Shown piece by piece: positions 1 to 6,536 of a stretch of DNA of 18,487 bases. Both the position numbers and the translations under genes were made by a program. A model generated the notes under the pieces. That model was not told where the DNA came from and searched no databases. It saw nothing but the letters and a program-made list of their open reading frames with translations. Within the stretch, counting starts at the first letter, position 1. Every line of letters begins with the position of its first letter. Source of the stretch: JAKSUT01 sp045616505 (lineage in GTDB: Bacteria; Cyanobacteriota; Vampirovibrionia; Gastranaerophilales; Gastranaerophilaceae); assembly GCA_045616505.1 (NCBI GenBank), contig JAZLGV010000075.1, positions 1 through 18,487 of the forward strand, read 5' to 3'.

Positions 1-36
1 CGCCTCGGCAGAGTGCCACAGGCCCGTGACGACTTT

Positions 37-64
37 ATTATACTTATTCAATTTTCATTGTCTA
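37..64 (-). promoter_or_regulatory. sigma70-type promoter inside repeat copy 1
   Basis: The same TAGACA (59-64), 16-bp spacer and TATAAT (37-42) arrangement occurs in copy 1. It would drive another unit that continues beyond the left edge of the window. Confidence 0.5.
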
Positions 65-151
65 GGCTGTGCTTGCGGTAGCTTCCGCTACCTTCCTCTC
101 GTCGAAAGATACTCAATCTTTCGCCTCGGCAGAGTGCCACAGGCCCGTGAC
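61..151 (-). ncRNA. candidate structured small RNA, repeat unit B
   Basis: Read on the minus strand, the copy-2 promoter (-10 at 158-163) predicts a start near 151. The transcript would fold as a closed multi-branch RNA. The closing stem is 138-145 with 65-71 (one bulged G), and inside it are hairpins 128-131/135-138, 103-110/116-123 and 77-82/87-92. No U-run follows, so the 3' end is unclear. I do not recognise the family. Because the fold is nearly strand-symmetric, the strand is assigned from the promoter alone. Confidence 0.35.
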
Positions 152-157
152 GACTTT

Positions 158-185
158 ATTATACTTATTCAATTTTCATTGTCTA
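158..185 (-). promoter_or_regulatory. sigma70-type promoter inside repeat copy 2
   Basis: On the minus strand, TAGACA (180-185), a 16-bp spacer and TATAAT (158-163) form a near-consensus promoter. It points into the structured part of the unit. Confidence 0.5.
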
Positions 186-271
186 GGCTGTGCTTGCGGT
201 AGCTTCCGCTACCTTCCTCTCGTCGAAAGATATTCAATCTTTCGCCCCGGCAGAGTGCCACAGTCCCATGA
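182..271 (-). ncRNA. candidate structured small RNA, repeat unit A (first of array)
   Basis: This is the same fold as the neighbouring unit, one period to the right. Its 5' end lies in the diverged partial copy, with TATAAG at 278-283 (minus) as a possible -10 and no clear -35. The changes at 264 and 268 fall in or beside the outer stem, so the first unit may fold slightly differently. The other hairpins are intact. Function unknown. Confidence 0.3.
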
Positions 272-413
272 CGACCTCTTATACAAACTAAACATTGCTA
301 GTGTTTATTACAAAAAATACACCATTTGACTCACGTCAATGAATAATTTGCACAAGAATAAAATAGCAAAAACATTGTAAATTGTCAATTGTCTGTAATT
401 ATCAAACTAAAAC

Positions 414-2261
414 CTATTTTCCAACATAATTCAATTCGCATGAAGTTATTTCATATTGTTTGTCAAAAAAGTAAATATATTCACTTTTACAATTTTGTGC
501 TTCACGCTTTGTATTATATTTTTTCAACCCTGGCAACAAGAATTTTTTATAATAACCATTTTTATCCAATACATACAAAATATAAACTTTTTTATTTTTA
601 TCTTGCAATATTTTTTTAATCTCATTTTTTGAATATGTTGATACTGTTGAAAACATATCTTCGTATAAAGAAATATTATCGTCTAATGCAAGTTCTTCAG
701 GTTTGCATGGATTTGCAAACAATCTATAAGAAACATTTTTATTTTGATAAGGAATAACTGCAGATACCAAATAAGAACCCACCAAAACTGTTGAACCATC
801 TTTATACTTAAAATCAGGTGCAATTACTGTCGTATATCCGCCACTCAACAAATCATAATCCTTATAATCATATCTATTTATACAACCAAACAAAATTAAA
901 TTTATAATCAATAAACAAACAGCATTTAGTTTTATATATTTTGAAGTTATTAAAGTAACTAAAACCAATATTAAATACGCAAAAACCGACAACAACATTA
1001 TATATCTATTACAAGCGAAAATTAACAAATTCAAATAATACGTAACAAAATAAAACCCAAGTACAAATAAGACTAAATTGATTTTATTAACAAAAATATC
1101 ATATATTTCTTCTTTCACTCTTAAAATACACAAAGACAAAATAATAAATACAGAAGCAAACAGAAAATAAAAATAAATATCTAATTCAAAATGAATACTA
1201 AAACAAAACGGTATTAATACAACCATCACAAGATATATCACAAAAACAAATTTATCTTTTTTTCTATTATCAGCATTTACCATTGAATAAAAATTGAACA
1301 AAATAATAGAAAAAACCAAACTGAAAAACGGAATATATGTCACAATGCAACGGTCATACCCAAACATTCTATTATGATTGAAATATAAAAGAGGAAAGAA
1401 CAAAAATTGAAATAAATTTTTCGGATACAAATGACCAAAATCTGACTTCATAAATGAACTTTGTTCTATAAATTCTGAATGGAAAATACTATTAAAATAT
1501 GGAAAAAACGGATTTTTAAAATGAGAATACACTTTACACAACCAATAAAAATCCATCACGAAAAACACAACAAAACAAGGTACTAATAACCACAATAGTT
1601 TTACCCATTTATCACTAATTCGTTTTTGAAGCAACAAAACAGTAACAACAAGACCTAAAACAAAAATTATAGACACTAATTTGAAGCCTATCGCAACACC
1701 AAGCAAACAACCACCAATACAAATCTTTTTCAAAACTGCTTTAGTTTTATCTTCAAATAATGCGGGAACACAAATCAACAATGCAATCATTATAATATTT
1801 GAAACAAATAATTCAGCATGCGAAAAATCTTGCGCTTCTCTAAATTCAGGAACGCAAAAAACAAAAAAAGCAATTGATAACAATGCAAACCAATTCTTAT
1901 AATTTGGCAAATACGAATAAAAATATTCACAAATTTTAAAAGCTAAAAACAAAAAGATTGCACTATCAAAACAATTCACCAAAACAAATAAATCAAGATT
2001 ATTTTTAAAAAGATTTAAAGTAACAAAATTAAAAACCTCTACATAAGGACAAAAATAAGTTCTTGAATTTGCTGCAAAAAAATCGACAGACAATCTATCA
2101 TTCAAAAATGCCCAAGCATTATAATGATGATAATTCAGCCAGTCAAACCATTCTGAAGTTATGTTTTCGTAAGTAAAAAAATACGCAACTAAAAGACATA
2201 CGAAAAACACAACAACATTTAATAAAAATTTCTTGTTTAATAATTGTTTAACTTTTTCCAT
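414..2261 (-). CDS. multi-pass membrane protein, GT-C glycosyltransferase-like
   Basis: A 615-aa protein with a first membrane segment at about residues 12-31 and many more strongly hydrophobic segments to about residue 470, followed by a soluble C-terminal part. After the first segment comes an aromatic, acidic loop (E37-W-F-D40) of the kind that carries the catalytic acid in GT-C enzymes. The motif PFFPYFN (251-257) resembles the 'NPFFPFYN' stretch of putative GT-C and O-antigen-type enzymes. Transfer of sugar from a lipid carrier on the outer face of the inner membrane is a family-level inference; the substrate is unknown. A TTG at 2270 extends the frame by three codons, but ATG at 2261 is preferred. 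There is no Shine-Dalgarno, and a weak promoter (2292-2297, 2269-2274) puts the transcript start at about the ATG. The gene stands alone. Confidence 0.6.
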   Translation of the reverse strand: MEKVKQLLNKKFLLNVVVFFVCLLVAYFFTYENITSEWFDWLNYHHYNAWAFLNDRLSVDFFAANSRTYFCPYVEVFNFVTLNLFKNNLDLFVLVNCFDSAIFLFLAFKICEYFYSYLPNYKNWFALLSIAFFVFCVPEFREAQDFSHAELFVSNIIMIALLICVPALFEDKTKAVLKKICIGGCLLGVAIGFKLVSIIFVLGLVVTVLLLQKRISDKWVKLLWLLVPCFVVFFVMDFYWLCKVYSHFKNPFFPYFNSIFHSEFIEQSSFMKSDFGHLYPKNLFQFLFFPLLYFNHNRMFGYDRCIVTYIPFFSLVFSIILFNFYSMVNADNRKKDKFVFVIYLVMVVLIPFCFSIHFELDIYFYFLFASVFIILSLCILRVKEEIYDIFVNKINLVLFVLGFYFVTYYLNLLIFACNRYIMLLSVFAYLILVLVTLITSKYIKLNAVCLLIINLILFGCINRYDYKDYDLLSGGYTTVIAPDFKYKDGSTVLVGSYLVSAVIPYQNKNVSYRLFANPCKPEELALDDNISLYEDMFSTVSTYSKNEIKKILQDKNKKVYILYVLDKNGYYKKFLLPGLKKYNTKREAQNCKSEYIYFFDKQYEITSCELNYVGK

Positions 2262-2397
2262 AATATACAAAATATAGTATCACAAAGAGATACACAATAA
2301 AAATTTACATATACAACTTACCTACACAAAATTAATTAAAAACATTTCAAAAATTATCGCTGAATAATTGAATTGTTAAAAATAAAGCAAACTCATA

Positions 2398-2419
2398 ATA
2401 TATCATCGGAGGATATATG
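2398..2419 (+). promoter_or_regulatory. CsrA-like hairpin covering Shine-Dalgarno and start codon
   Basis: A perfect 7-bp stem (2398-2404 with 2412-2418) closes a 7-base loop, ATCGGAG, that exposes GGA (2408-2410) of the ribosome binding site. The ATG (2417-2419) is half buried in the 3' arm. CsrA/RsmA proteins bind GGA in hairpin loops at ribosome binding sites, and a csrA gene lies 2 kb downstream. The RNA is present only if transcription starts upstream of 2398. A possible promoter at 2373-2401 would start inside it. Confidence 0.45.
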
Positions 2420-3340
2420 AGAAAATTATTTGCTTTAATAATATTTTTTGAAATCATAATCAATTTTAATATAGCAAGTTTTGCAAAAACAAACTCACAA
2501 GACACGCTTGCACTTATTGAAAAAACTATTATCGGAACAACTTTTGACAAACAATCGGAAACAAAACGAATTGAACGACTTGAAAAAACAATCTACGGAG
2601 AAATTTCAAAAGGTTCAACCTCACAAAGACTTGAAAAAATTAAAAAAGATATTTCCGCAGACGTAATCAAAGACCAAATAGAACCTAAAAGAGATTCTTT
2701 TGACGAAGAAGATGAAGAATATTATCCAGAAGCAGATAAAAACGTTAATTACCCAATAATTGACGAACTTGAAATGCAAGTTTTCAAAAAGAAATTTAAC
2801 AATTTAAAAGTAAAAGAAAGACTAAATAAACTTGAAACATCTACATTCAAAAAAATTTATAACGAAGATTTAAATACTCGAACAGAAAGACTTAAAAAAG
2901 CTATTTTAAAAGAAAGAAACATTATTTCACAAGACGACAATGACTATACTGACGATGACACTTATCAAGATTACAATACTTTCAACATCAAACCTTTTAA
3001 CAAATTTAACCAAAACAAAAAATTAACAGAAAATGATACACAAAATTTCAACACAAACATTGATTCAAATTCTATGCCACTACTATCTCTTGAAAAAGAA
3101 ATTTTAAGAAAAACATATCCTAACGAATCAACAAACACAAGATTAATCAGACTAGAAAGCAAATTATTCAAAACTACATACACTGATGATGACACAGAAA
3201 CAAGAATTGAAAGACTTGCAGCTGCGTATTCTGCACAAAAAAGCATACCTAAATACGATAGTTATAAATTTCAACAACGAATGGCAACAGCTATGCAAAT
3301 AGGAGCTTTTATACTCATGATATTAACTGCAATTCTGTAA
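2417..3340 (+). CDS. exported repeat protein with LEK/RLERLE units
   Basis: A 307-aa protein. Residues 1-23 form a signal peptide or anchor (ends ASFAK). The C-terminus has a short hydrophobic segment (about 289-307, TAMQIGAFILMILTAIL). Between them at least three copies of a two-part helical unit recur, at about 31-80, 113-165 and 222-275. The pattern is L-E-K-x-(I/V)-(Y/F)-x-K-x-(Y/F), then x-x-R-x-x-R-L-E-K/R-L-E. Acidic low-complexity linkers (DEEDEEYYPE; DDNDYTDDDTYQDY) separate them. I recall similar repeats in Melainabacteria/cyanobacterial proteins but know no function; a cell-envelope role is inferred. GGAGGA at 2408-2413 sets the start. It reads with the next three to four genes but has its own 109-bp downstream gap. 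Confidence 0.7.
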   Translation: MRKLFALIIFFEIIINFNIASFAKTNSQDTLALIEKTIIGTTFDKQSETKRIERLEKTIYGEISKGSTSQRLEKIKKDISADVIKDQIEPKRDSFDEEDEEYYPEADKNVNYPIIDELEMQVFKKKFNNLKVKERLNKLETSTFKKIYNEDLNTRTERLKKAILKERNIISQDDNDYTDDDTYQDYNTFNIKPFNKFNQNKKLTENDTQNFNTNIDSNSMPLLSLEKEILRKTYPNESTNTRLIRLESKLFKTTYTDDDTETRIERLAAAYSAQKSIPKYDSYKFQQRMATAMQIGAFILMILTAIL

Positions 3341-3398
3341 AATCATACATTTAATGCAATACTATAAAAAAGAAATGAGATATACTTATTTTAACAAT

Positions 3399-3427
3399 TT
3401 GATTTTATAATATAAAATCTATATAAT
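3399..3427 (+). promoter_or_regulatory. sigma70-type promoter for the exported TPR gene
   Basis: TTGATT (3399-3404), a 17-bp spacer and TATAAT (3422-3427). The predicted start near 3434 leaves a leader of about 16 bases that still includes AGGAAAG (3436-3442). Confidence 0.5.
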
Positions 3428-3449
3428 TATGATATAGGAAAGAAAAGAC

Positions 3450-3974
3450 ATGAAAAAGATAGAAAAATTTATAATTTTAGGATTATTATTCACCCAACTA
3501 GGCGCATTTGCAGCTGTTTACATAGACAAACCTGTTCAAATTGCAATGAGAAAATATAAAGCAGGAAACTATACTGGAAGTTTGTATGATTTAGAAAATT
3601 ACACAAAAACGCATCACAACAGCCCTTATGCTTTTTATTACTTGGGAATGATTCAAACAAGATTAGGTAATAAAGAAAAAGCAAAAGAATATTATCAAGC
3701 AGCTCTTGATACTAATCCAACAGGGACAATTGCTGATTTTATCAACAGAGGAATAATTTGCATCGATACACCTGATAATTGCAACAAAGTAACTGTTGAA
3801 GAAATGAGCGAACTTGACAAATTCATTTATAGCGATAAAAATAAAATGACAACAGATGTTGCAAAAGAAGTTCAACAAAAACGTCTTGACGCTCTAAGAA
3901 ATGAAATAAATACAAGCGACCACATGAAATACAACGATTTTAGGAACTATAAAGATTATTCAAAACAAAGATAA
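3450..3974 (+). CDS. exported TPR-repeat protein
   Basis: A 174-aa protein. Residues 1-22 look like a signal peptide (hydrophobic core, then GAFAAVY). Residues 30-95 contain about two tetratricopeptide units: AMRKYKAGNYTGSLYDLENY followed by the canonical SPYAFYYLGMIQTRLGNKEK and AKEYYQAALDTNP. The remainder is charged and predicted helical, with a Cys pair (ICIDTPDNC) that could be a disulfide in the periplasm. TPR domains hold protein partners; the partner here is unknown. Shine-Dalgarno AGGAAAG precedes the ATG. It lies 33 bp ahead of fliW and may share a transcript with fliW-csrA. Confidence 0.75.
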   Translation: MKKIEKFIILGLLFTQLGAFAAVYIDKPVQIAMRKYKAGNYTGSLYDLENYTKTHHNSPYAFYYLGMIQTRLGNKEKAKEYYQAALDTNPTGTIADFINRGIICIDTPDNCNKVTVEEMSELDKFIYSDKNKMTTDVAKEVQQKRLDALRNEINTSDHMKYNDFRNYKDYSKQR

Positions 3975-4007
3975 CAACTTAATTATAACTAAAGGAAAAA
4001 GAACTCT

Positions 4008-4457
4008 ATGAAAATTAACACAACTCGATTCGGCGAAATCGATGTCTCAGAACAATACTTATTTGAATTTGTTAGTCCAATACTTGGATACAATGACGAC
4101 AAGGAATTTGTACTTTTAGAACATAAATCAAATTCAAATTTCAAATGGTTACAATCAACCAAAACACCTGATTTAGCATTTGTAGTAACAATGGCAGGAT
4201 TTTTTGGAATTGATTACACTTATGAATTACCTGAAGACACTCAAGAAGAACTTGATATAAAAACAGCCGATGACATCTTAACACTAAACATTGTGTTAAT
4301 TCCACACGACAATCCTTCAGAATCAACAATAAATCTTTTAGCACCACTTATTTTTAATATAAACACAAGAAAAGGTTCACAAGTAATATTAACAGGAACC
4401 GATTTTAAAATTAATCACAAACTTTTTAACAATGATGTAAAAGAGGTAAAATGTTAG
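4008..4457 (+). CDS. fliW: FliW, flagellar assembly factor and CsrA antagonist
   Basis: A 149-aa protein with the family's usual length and order. It starts with the 'T.RFGEI' strand, then has the FKWLQSTKTPDLAFVV block (about 46-61) and the C-terminal APLIFNINTRKGSQVIL block (about 112-128). In Bacillus FliW binds CsrA allosterically and is released by flagellin, coupling flagellin synthesis to secretion. Its stop overlaps the start of csrA by 7 bases, which implies translational coupling and matched amounts. Shine-Dalgarno AAAGGA precedes the ATG. No flagellar structural gene is in the window, so whether this organism makes flagella cannot be judged here. Confidence 0.92.
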   Translation: MKINTTRFGEIDVSEQYLFEFVSPILGYNDDKEFVLLEHKSNSNFKWLQSTKTPDLAFVVTMAGFFGIDYTYELPEDTQEELDIKTADDILTLNIVLIPHDNPSESTINLLAPLIFNINTRKGSQVILTGTDFKINHKLFNNDVKEVKC

Positions 4458-4720
4458 TATTATCAAGAAAAAATGGACAAAAAATAATTATTAATGACAG
4501 TATCGAAATTACGATTTTAGAATCTAAATTCGATAACTGTAAAATCGCAATAAACGCACCAAAAGACATAAAAATATATAGAGAAGAAGTTTACAGACAA
4601 ATTCAACAATCAAACAAACTTAGTAACTCTAGCTCTGTTGATGCTATTGACTCTCTATTGTCTATGGTAGATAACAAAGAAGCAAAAACAAATAAAGTTA
4701 TTATCAAAAAGAAAAAATAA
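4451..4720 (+). CDS. csrA: CsrA, carbon storage/translation regulator
   Basis: An 89-aa RNA-binding regulator. The N-terminal strand MLVLSRK has the RNA-contacting L4 and R6. The core NAPKDIKIYREEVY has R44, which is essential for RNA binding in the family. The residue aligned with Bacillus N55, needed for FliW contact, is also Asn (N55). Length exceeds E. coli CsrA (61 aa): residues 50-89 form the FliW-responsive helix type seen in Firmicutes, followed by a Lys-rich tail. It overlaps fliW upstream by 7 bases, and its stop shares a base with the next ATG (TAATG). It represses or stabilises mRNAs with GGA in a hairpin loop; a candidate target is at 2398-2419. Confidence 0.95.
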   Translation: MLVLSRKNGQKIIINDSIEITILESKFDNCKIAINAPKDIKIYREEVYRQIQQSNKLSNSSSVDAIDSLLSMVDNKEAKTNKVIIKKKK

Positions 4721-5310
4721 TGCAACTTGATTATTTAACAGCCAGAAAAGAACTTCTAAATGGAAACTATCAAGTTGAAAATTTTTTCAAAAATAACAAC
4801 TTTATATTAGAATATGCTTATTGCAATTTTTTTCAAGGAAACCTACCCCAAGCCCTAGCTGAATTTCAAAAAATAGCAGACTCAGATATCAGAGCAGACT
4901 GGGCAATAAAATTAATAGACATAATAAACCATAGTGTAAAAAGACTTCCCTCTTACTTACAAGTTAGAAACTTTTTGGAAGTTGATATAAATTTACTATT
5001 AATGGCTAAAAAACCAGAATATATAGAAGAAATAATAAACAGTTCAGATTTTTTATATTCAATAAACCAAGAAGCATACAAACTTATCGGACGTTCAATG
5101 TTCAATAATGACTTTCTTGATATTGCACTATTTTACTTATTAAAATCAAAAAACAATTTTTACCAAGACCCAGAAACTCATTTCCTATTAGCGTTATGCT
5201 ACATACAAAAACAAACAAATGATTTAGCAATAAAATCATTACGCAACTGTTTAAACATCTTGCCAAACTACCTTCCAGCTAAAAAATTATTAGAAAAAAT
5301 AAACACTTAA
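4720..5310 (+). CDS. cytoplasmic TPR-like protein coupled to csrA
   Basis: A 196-aa protein without signal peptide or membrane segment. Helical TPR-like pairs are visible at about 27-50 (LEYAYCNFFQGNLPQALAEF) and about 155-190 (THFLLALCYIQKQTNDLAIK, then LRNCLNILPNYLPAKKLLEK). The middle is less regular. The start shares its A with the csrA stop (TAATG), so translation is probably coupled, and no separate ribosome binding site is needed. Position suggests a role with FliW/CsrA, for example as a partner or flagellar/export helper, but nothing in the sequence names one. It ends 9 bases before the rplJ promoter. Confidence 0.7.
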   Translation: MQLDYLTARKELLNGNYQVENFFKNNNFILEYAYCNFFQGNLPQALAEFQKIADSDIRADWAIKLIDIINHSVKRLPSYLQVRNFLEVDINLLLMAKKPEYIEEIINSSDFLYSINQEAYKLIGRSMFNNDFLDIALFYLLKSKNNFYQDPETHFLLALCYIQKQTNDLAIKSLRNCLNILPNYLPAKKLLEKINT

Positions 5311-5318
5311 CATATTTA

Positions 5319-5347
5319 TTGACAAACAAATATGTTCTTGATAAGAT
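5319..5347 (+). promoter_or_regulatory. rplJL promoter
   Basis: TTGACA (5319-5324, consensus), a 17-bp spacer and TAAGAT (5342-5347). The predicted start near 5354-5355 coincides with the first base of the structured L10 leader. Confidence 0.75.
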
Positions 5348-5354
5348 TTGCATA

Positions 5355-5527
5355 TAAACCACAGACAGTCAGTTTTTAATAATTAAAGGTTTTACCGCTG
5401 ACCGAGGTTACACTAGCAATTTAGATATTAAAAAATATTTGATATATGTGTAAATGACCTGTGGTTAAATAAATGACCAGAGGTCATTTATTATTAGGTC
5501 GATAAATAAAAGCAAAGGAGCAAAATT
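5355..5527 (+). promoter_or_regulatory. ribosomal protein L10 leader (autoregulatory RNA)
   Basis: The 5' untranslated region of rplJ folds as expected for an L10 leader. A closing stem pairs AACCACAG (5357-5364) with CTGTGGTT (5459-5466). An inner stem pairs GTCAG (5368-5372) with CTGAC (5398-5402), with a small GGT/ACC hairpin inside. The CTGACCGAGG stretch is the expected kink-turn side. A second hairpin, 5468-5478 with 5482-5492 (11 bp, AGA loop), lies between the L10 site and the Shine-Dalgarno (AAAGGAG, 5514-5520). Its 3' flank is only weakly U-rich. In the known family L10(L12)4 binds this RNA and lowers its own operon's expression. The assignment is from position and fold. Confidence 0.75.
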
Positions 5528-6049
5528 ATGGCAACAAAAGCCTTTAAAGAAAACAAAATTGAAAGTATGAAAAAACAATTTTCTGATGCTCAAGTAGCTA
5601 TCGTAACAGAATACAAAGGTCTTACTGTTGAAGAAATTACAAACCTAAGACGTAAACTTCAAAAAGAAGGCTGTGACTATACTGTAACAAAAAACACATT
5701 AGCAAAAATTGCTATCAAAGGAACAAACTTTGAAGTTTTAGAAAGTTGTTTTAAAGGTCCTATCGCTCTTGCATTTGGTTTTAAAGATCAGGTTGCACCT
5801 GCAAAAATTTTAGAATCTTTTATTAAAGAAACTAAAAAAGGTGAAATCATCGCAGCAGCAATGGACGGAAACTTATTAAGTGCAGACGAAGCAAAAGCAC
5901 TTGCAAAAATTCCTTCAAAAGAAGAACTTTATGCAAAAATGCTTGGCTGCGTAAATTCACCAGCATCTGGTATTGCAAACTCTGTAAATGGTGTACTTAC
6001 AAAACTTGTTCGTACGCTTGATGCAGTAAAAGATAAATTACCAGCATAG
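5528..6049 (+). CDS. rplJ: 50S ribosomal protein L10
   Basis: A 173-aa L10, the base of the ribosomal stalk that binds 23S rRNA and carries L7/L12 dimers on its C-terminal helix. Typical features are visible: the VTEYKGLTVEEITNLRRKL block (about 27-45), YTVTKNTLAKIA (about 53-64), GPIALAF, and the C-terminal amphipathic helix ending VRTLDAVKDKLPA. Length is normal. It is followed 47 bases later by rplL. Unlike the common rplKAJL-rpoBC arrangement, rplK/rplA are not upstream and rpoB is not downstream. Expression is probably feedback-controlled through the leader before it. Confidence 0.97.
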   Translation: MATKAFKENKIESMKKQFSDAQVAIVTEYKGLTVEEITNLRRKLQKEGCDYTVTKNTLAKIAIKGTNFEVLESCFKGPIALAFGFKDQVAPAKILESFIKETKKGEIIAAAMDGNLLSADEAKALAKIPSKEELYAKMLGCVNSPASGIANSVNGVLTKLVRTLDAVKDKLPA

Positions 6050-6096
6050 CTGACAAACGTAGAAAACAAAAATTAAAATTATAAGGAGAATTAAAA

Positions 6097-6474
6097 ATGA
6101 GTAACGTAGAAACTATTTTAGAATCAATTGAAAAATTAACTTTGTTAGAAGCAGCTGAATTAGTAAAAGCTATGGAAGAAAAATTCGGCGTATCTGCTGC
6201 AGCTCCTGTTGCAGTAGCAGCTCCTGTTGCTGGCGGTGCAGCTCCTGCTGCTGATGCTGGTGATGCTGAAGTTACAGTTGTTCTTGCAGCAGCTGGTGCT
6301 AACAAAATCGCTGTATTGAAAGAAGTTAGAGCTATCACTGGTCTTGGTTTGAAAGAAGCTAAAGATTTAGTTGATGCTGCTCCAAAACCAATCAAAGAAA
6401 ACGTTAAAAAAGAAGATGCTGAAGCTATCAAAAAACAACTTGAAGCTGCTGGCGCTACTGTTGAAATCAAGTAG
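6097..6474 (+). CDS. rplL: 50S ribosomal protein L7/L12
   Basis: A 125-aa stalk protein that recruits translation GTPases. The N-terminal dimerisation part (SIEKLTLLEAAELVKAMEEK) is followed by an Ala/Pro/Gly-rich hinge (about 35-55). The conserved C-terminal domain reads NKIAVLKEVRAITGLGLKEA, then KDLVDAAPKPIKE. Shine-Dalgarno AAGGAG lies before the ATG. A strong terminator begins 20 bases after the stop, so the operon ends here. Codon choice is noticeably richer in GCT/GGT than the neighbours, as expected for a highly expressed gene. Confidence 0.98.
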   Translation: MSNVETILESIEKLTLLEAAELVKAMEEKFGVSAAAPVAVAAPVAGGAAPAADAGDAEVTVVLAAAGANKIAVLKEVRAITGLGLKEAKDLVDAAPKPIKENVKKEDAEAIKKQLEAAGATVEIK

Positions 6475-6494
6475 TTCTTTTTTAAGAATATTTC

Positions 6495-6527
6495 AAAAAG
6501 GCTCGATTTTTACAATCGAGCCTTTTT
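6495..6527. terminator. bidirectional intrinsic terminator of rplJL and the opposing gene
   Basis: A 14-bp perfect stem (6495-6508 with 6514-6527, loop TTTAC) with A-run and T-run flanks on both strands. It can serve rplL on plus and the converging gene at 6537-7169 on minus. Confidence 0.92.
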
Positions 6528-6536
6528 CTTTGTTAT

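Larger units (their letters stand above)
1..284. repeat. 121-bp tandem repeat array (two full copies and one partial)
   Basis: Copies lie at 1-121, 122-242 and 243-284. The first two differ at one base only (c112 versus t233), and that base lies in the loop of a hairpin. The last copy is partial and diverged (changes at 247, 264 and 268, and further drift after 275). By hand count the unit is about 48% G+C, well above the flanks. Each full unit has a hairpin with arms 77-82/87-92 (6 bp, TTCC loop), one with arms 103-110/116-123 (8 bp) and a closing stem pairing 65-71 with 138-145. The window begins inside a copy, so the array probably extends to the left. Open frames crossing it are by-products of the repeat. 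Confidence 0.9.

Noticed and set aside
69..242. RNase P RNA fragment (short matches such as AGTGCCACAG and CCTAGAC)
   Set aside because: The matches are short, on opposite strands and in the wrong order, and the P4 core is absent.
237..270. Minus-strand 11-codon frame (MGLWHSAGAKD) with GAGG upstream in the partial repeat
   Set aside because: The ATG is ACG in the two full copies, so the start is not conserved; the peptide follows from hairpin sequence.
1..284. CRISPR array
   Set aside because: The repeated unit includes the would-be spacers, which are identical between copies; there are no variable spacers and no cas gene.
69..329. 86-codon open frame across the repeat array
   Set aside because: The frame repeats its own peptide with the 121-bp period, has no ribosome binding site and lies over hairpins; it is a by-product of the repeat.
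389..619. Plus-strand 76-codon frame
   Set aside because: It lies antisense to the 3' end of the membrane protein gene, with composition explained by that gene.
5997..6470. Minus-strand 157-codon frame over rplJ/rplL
   Set aside because: It is antisense to rplL; its Ala-rich composition mirrors the L7/L12 hinge codons.
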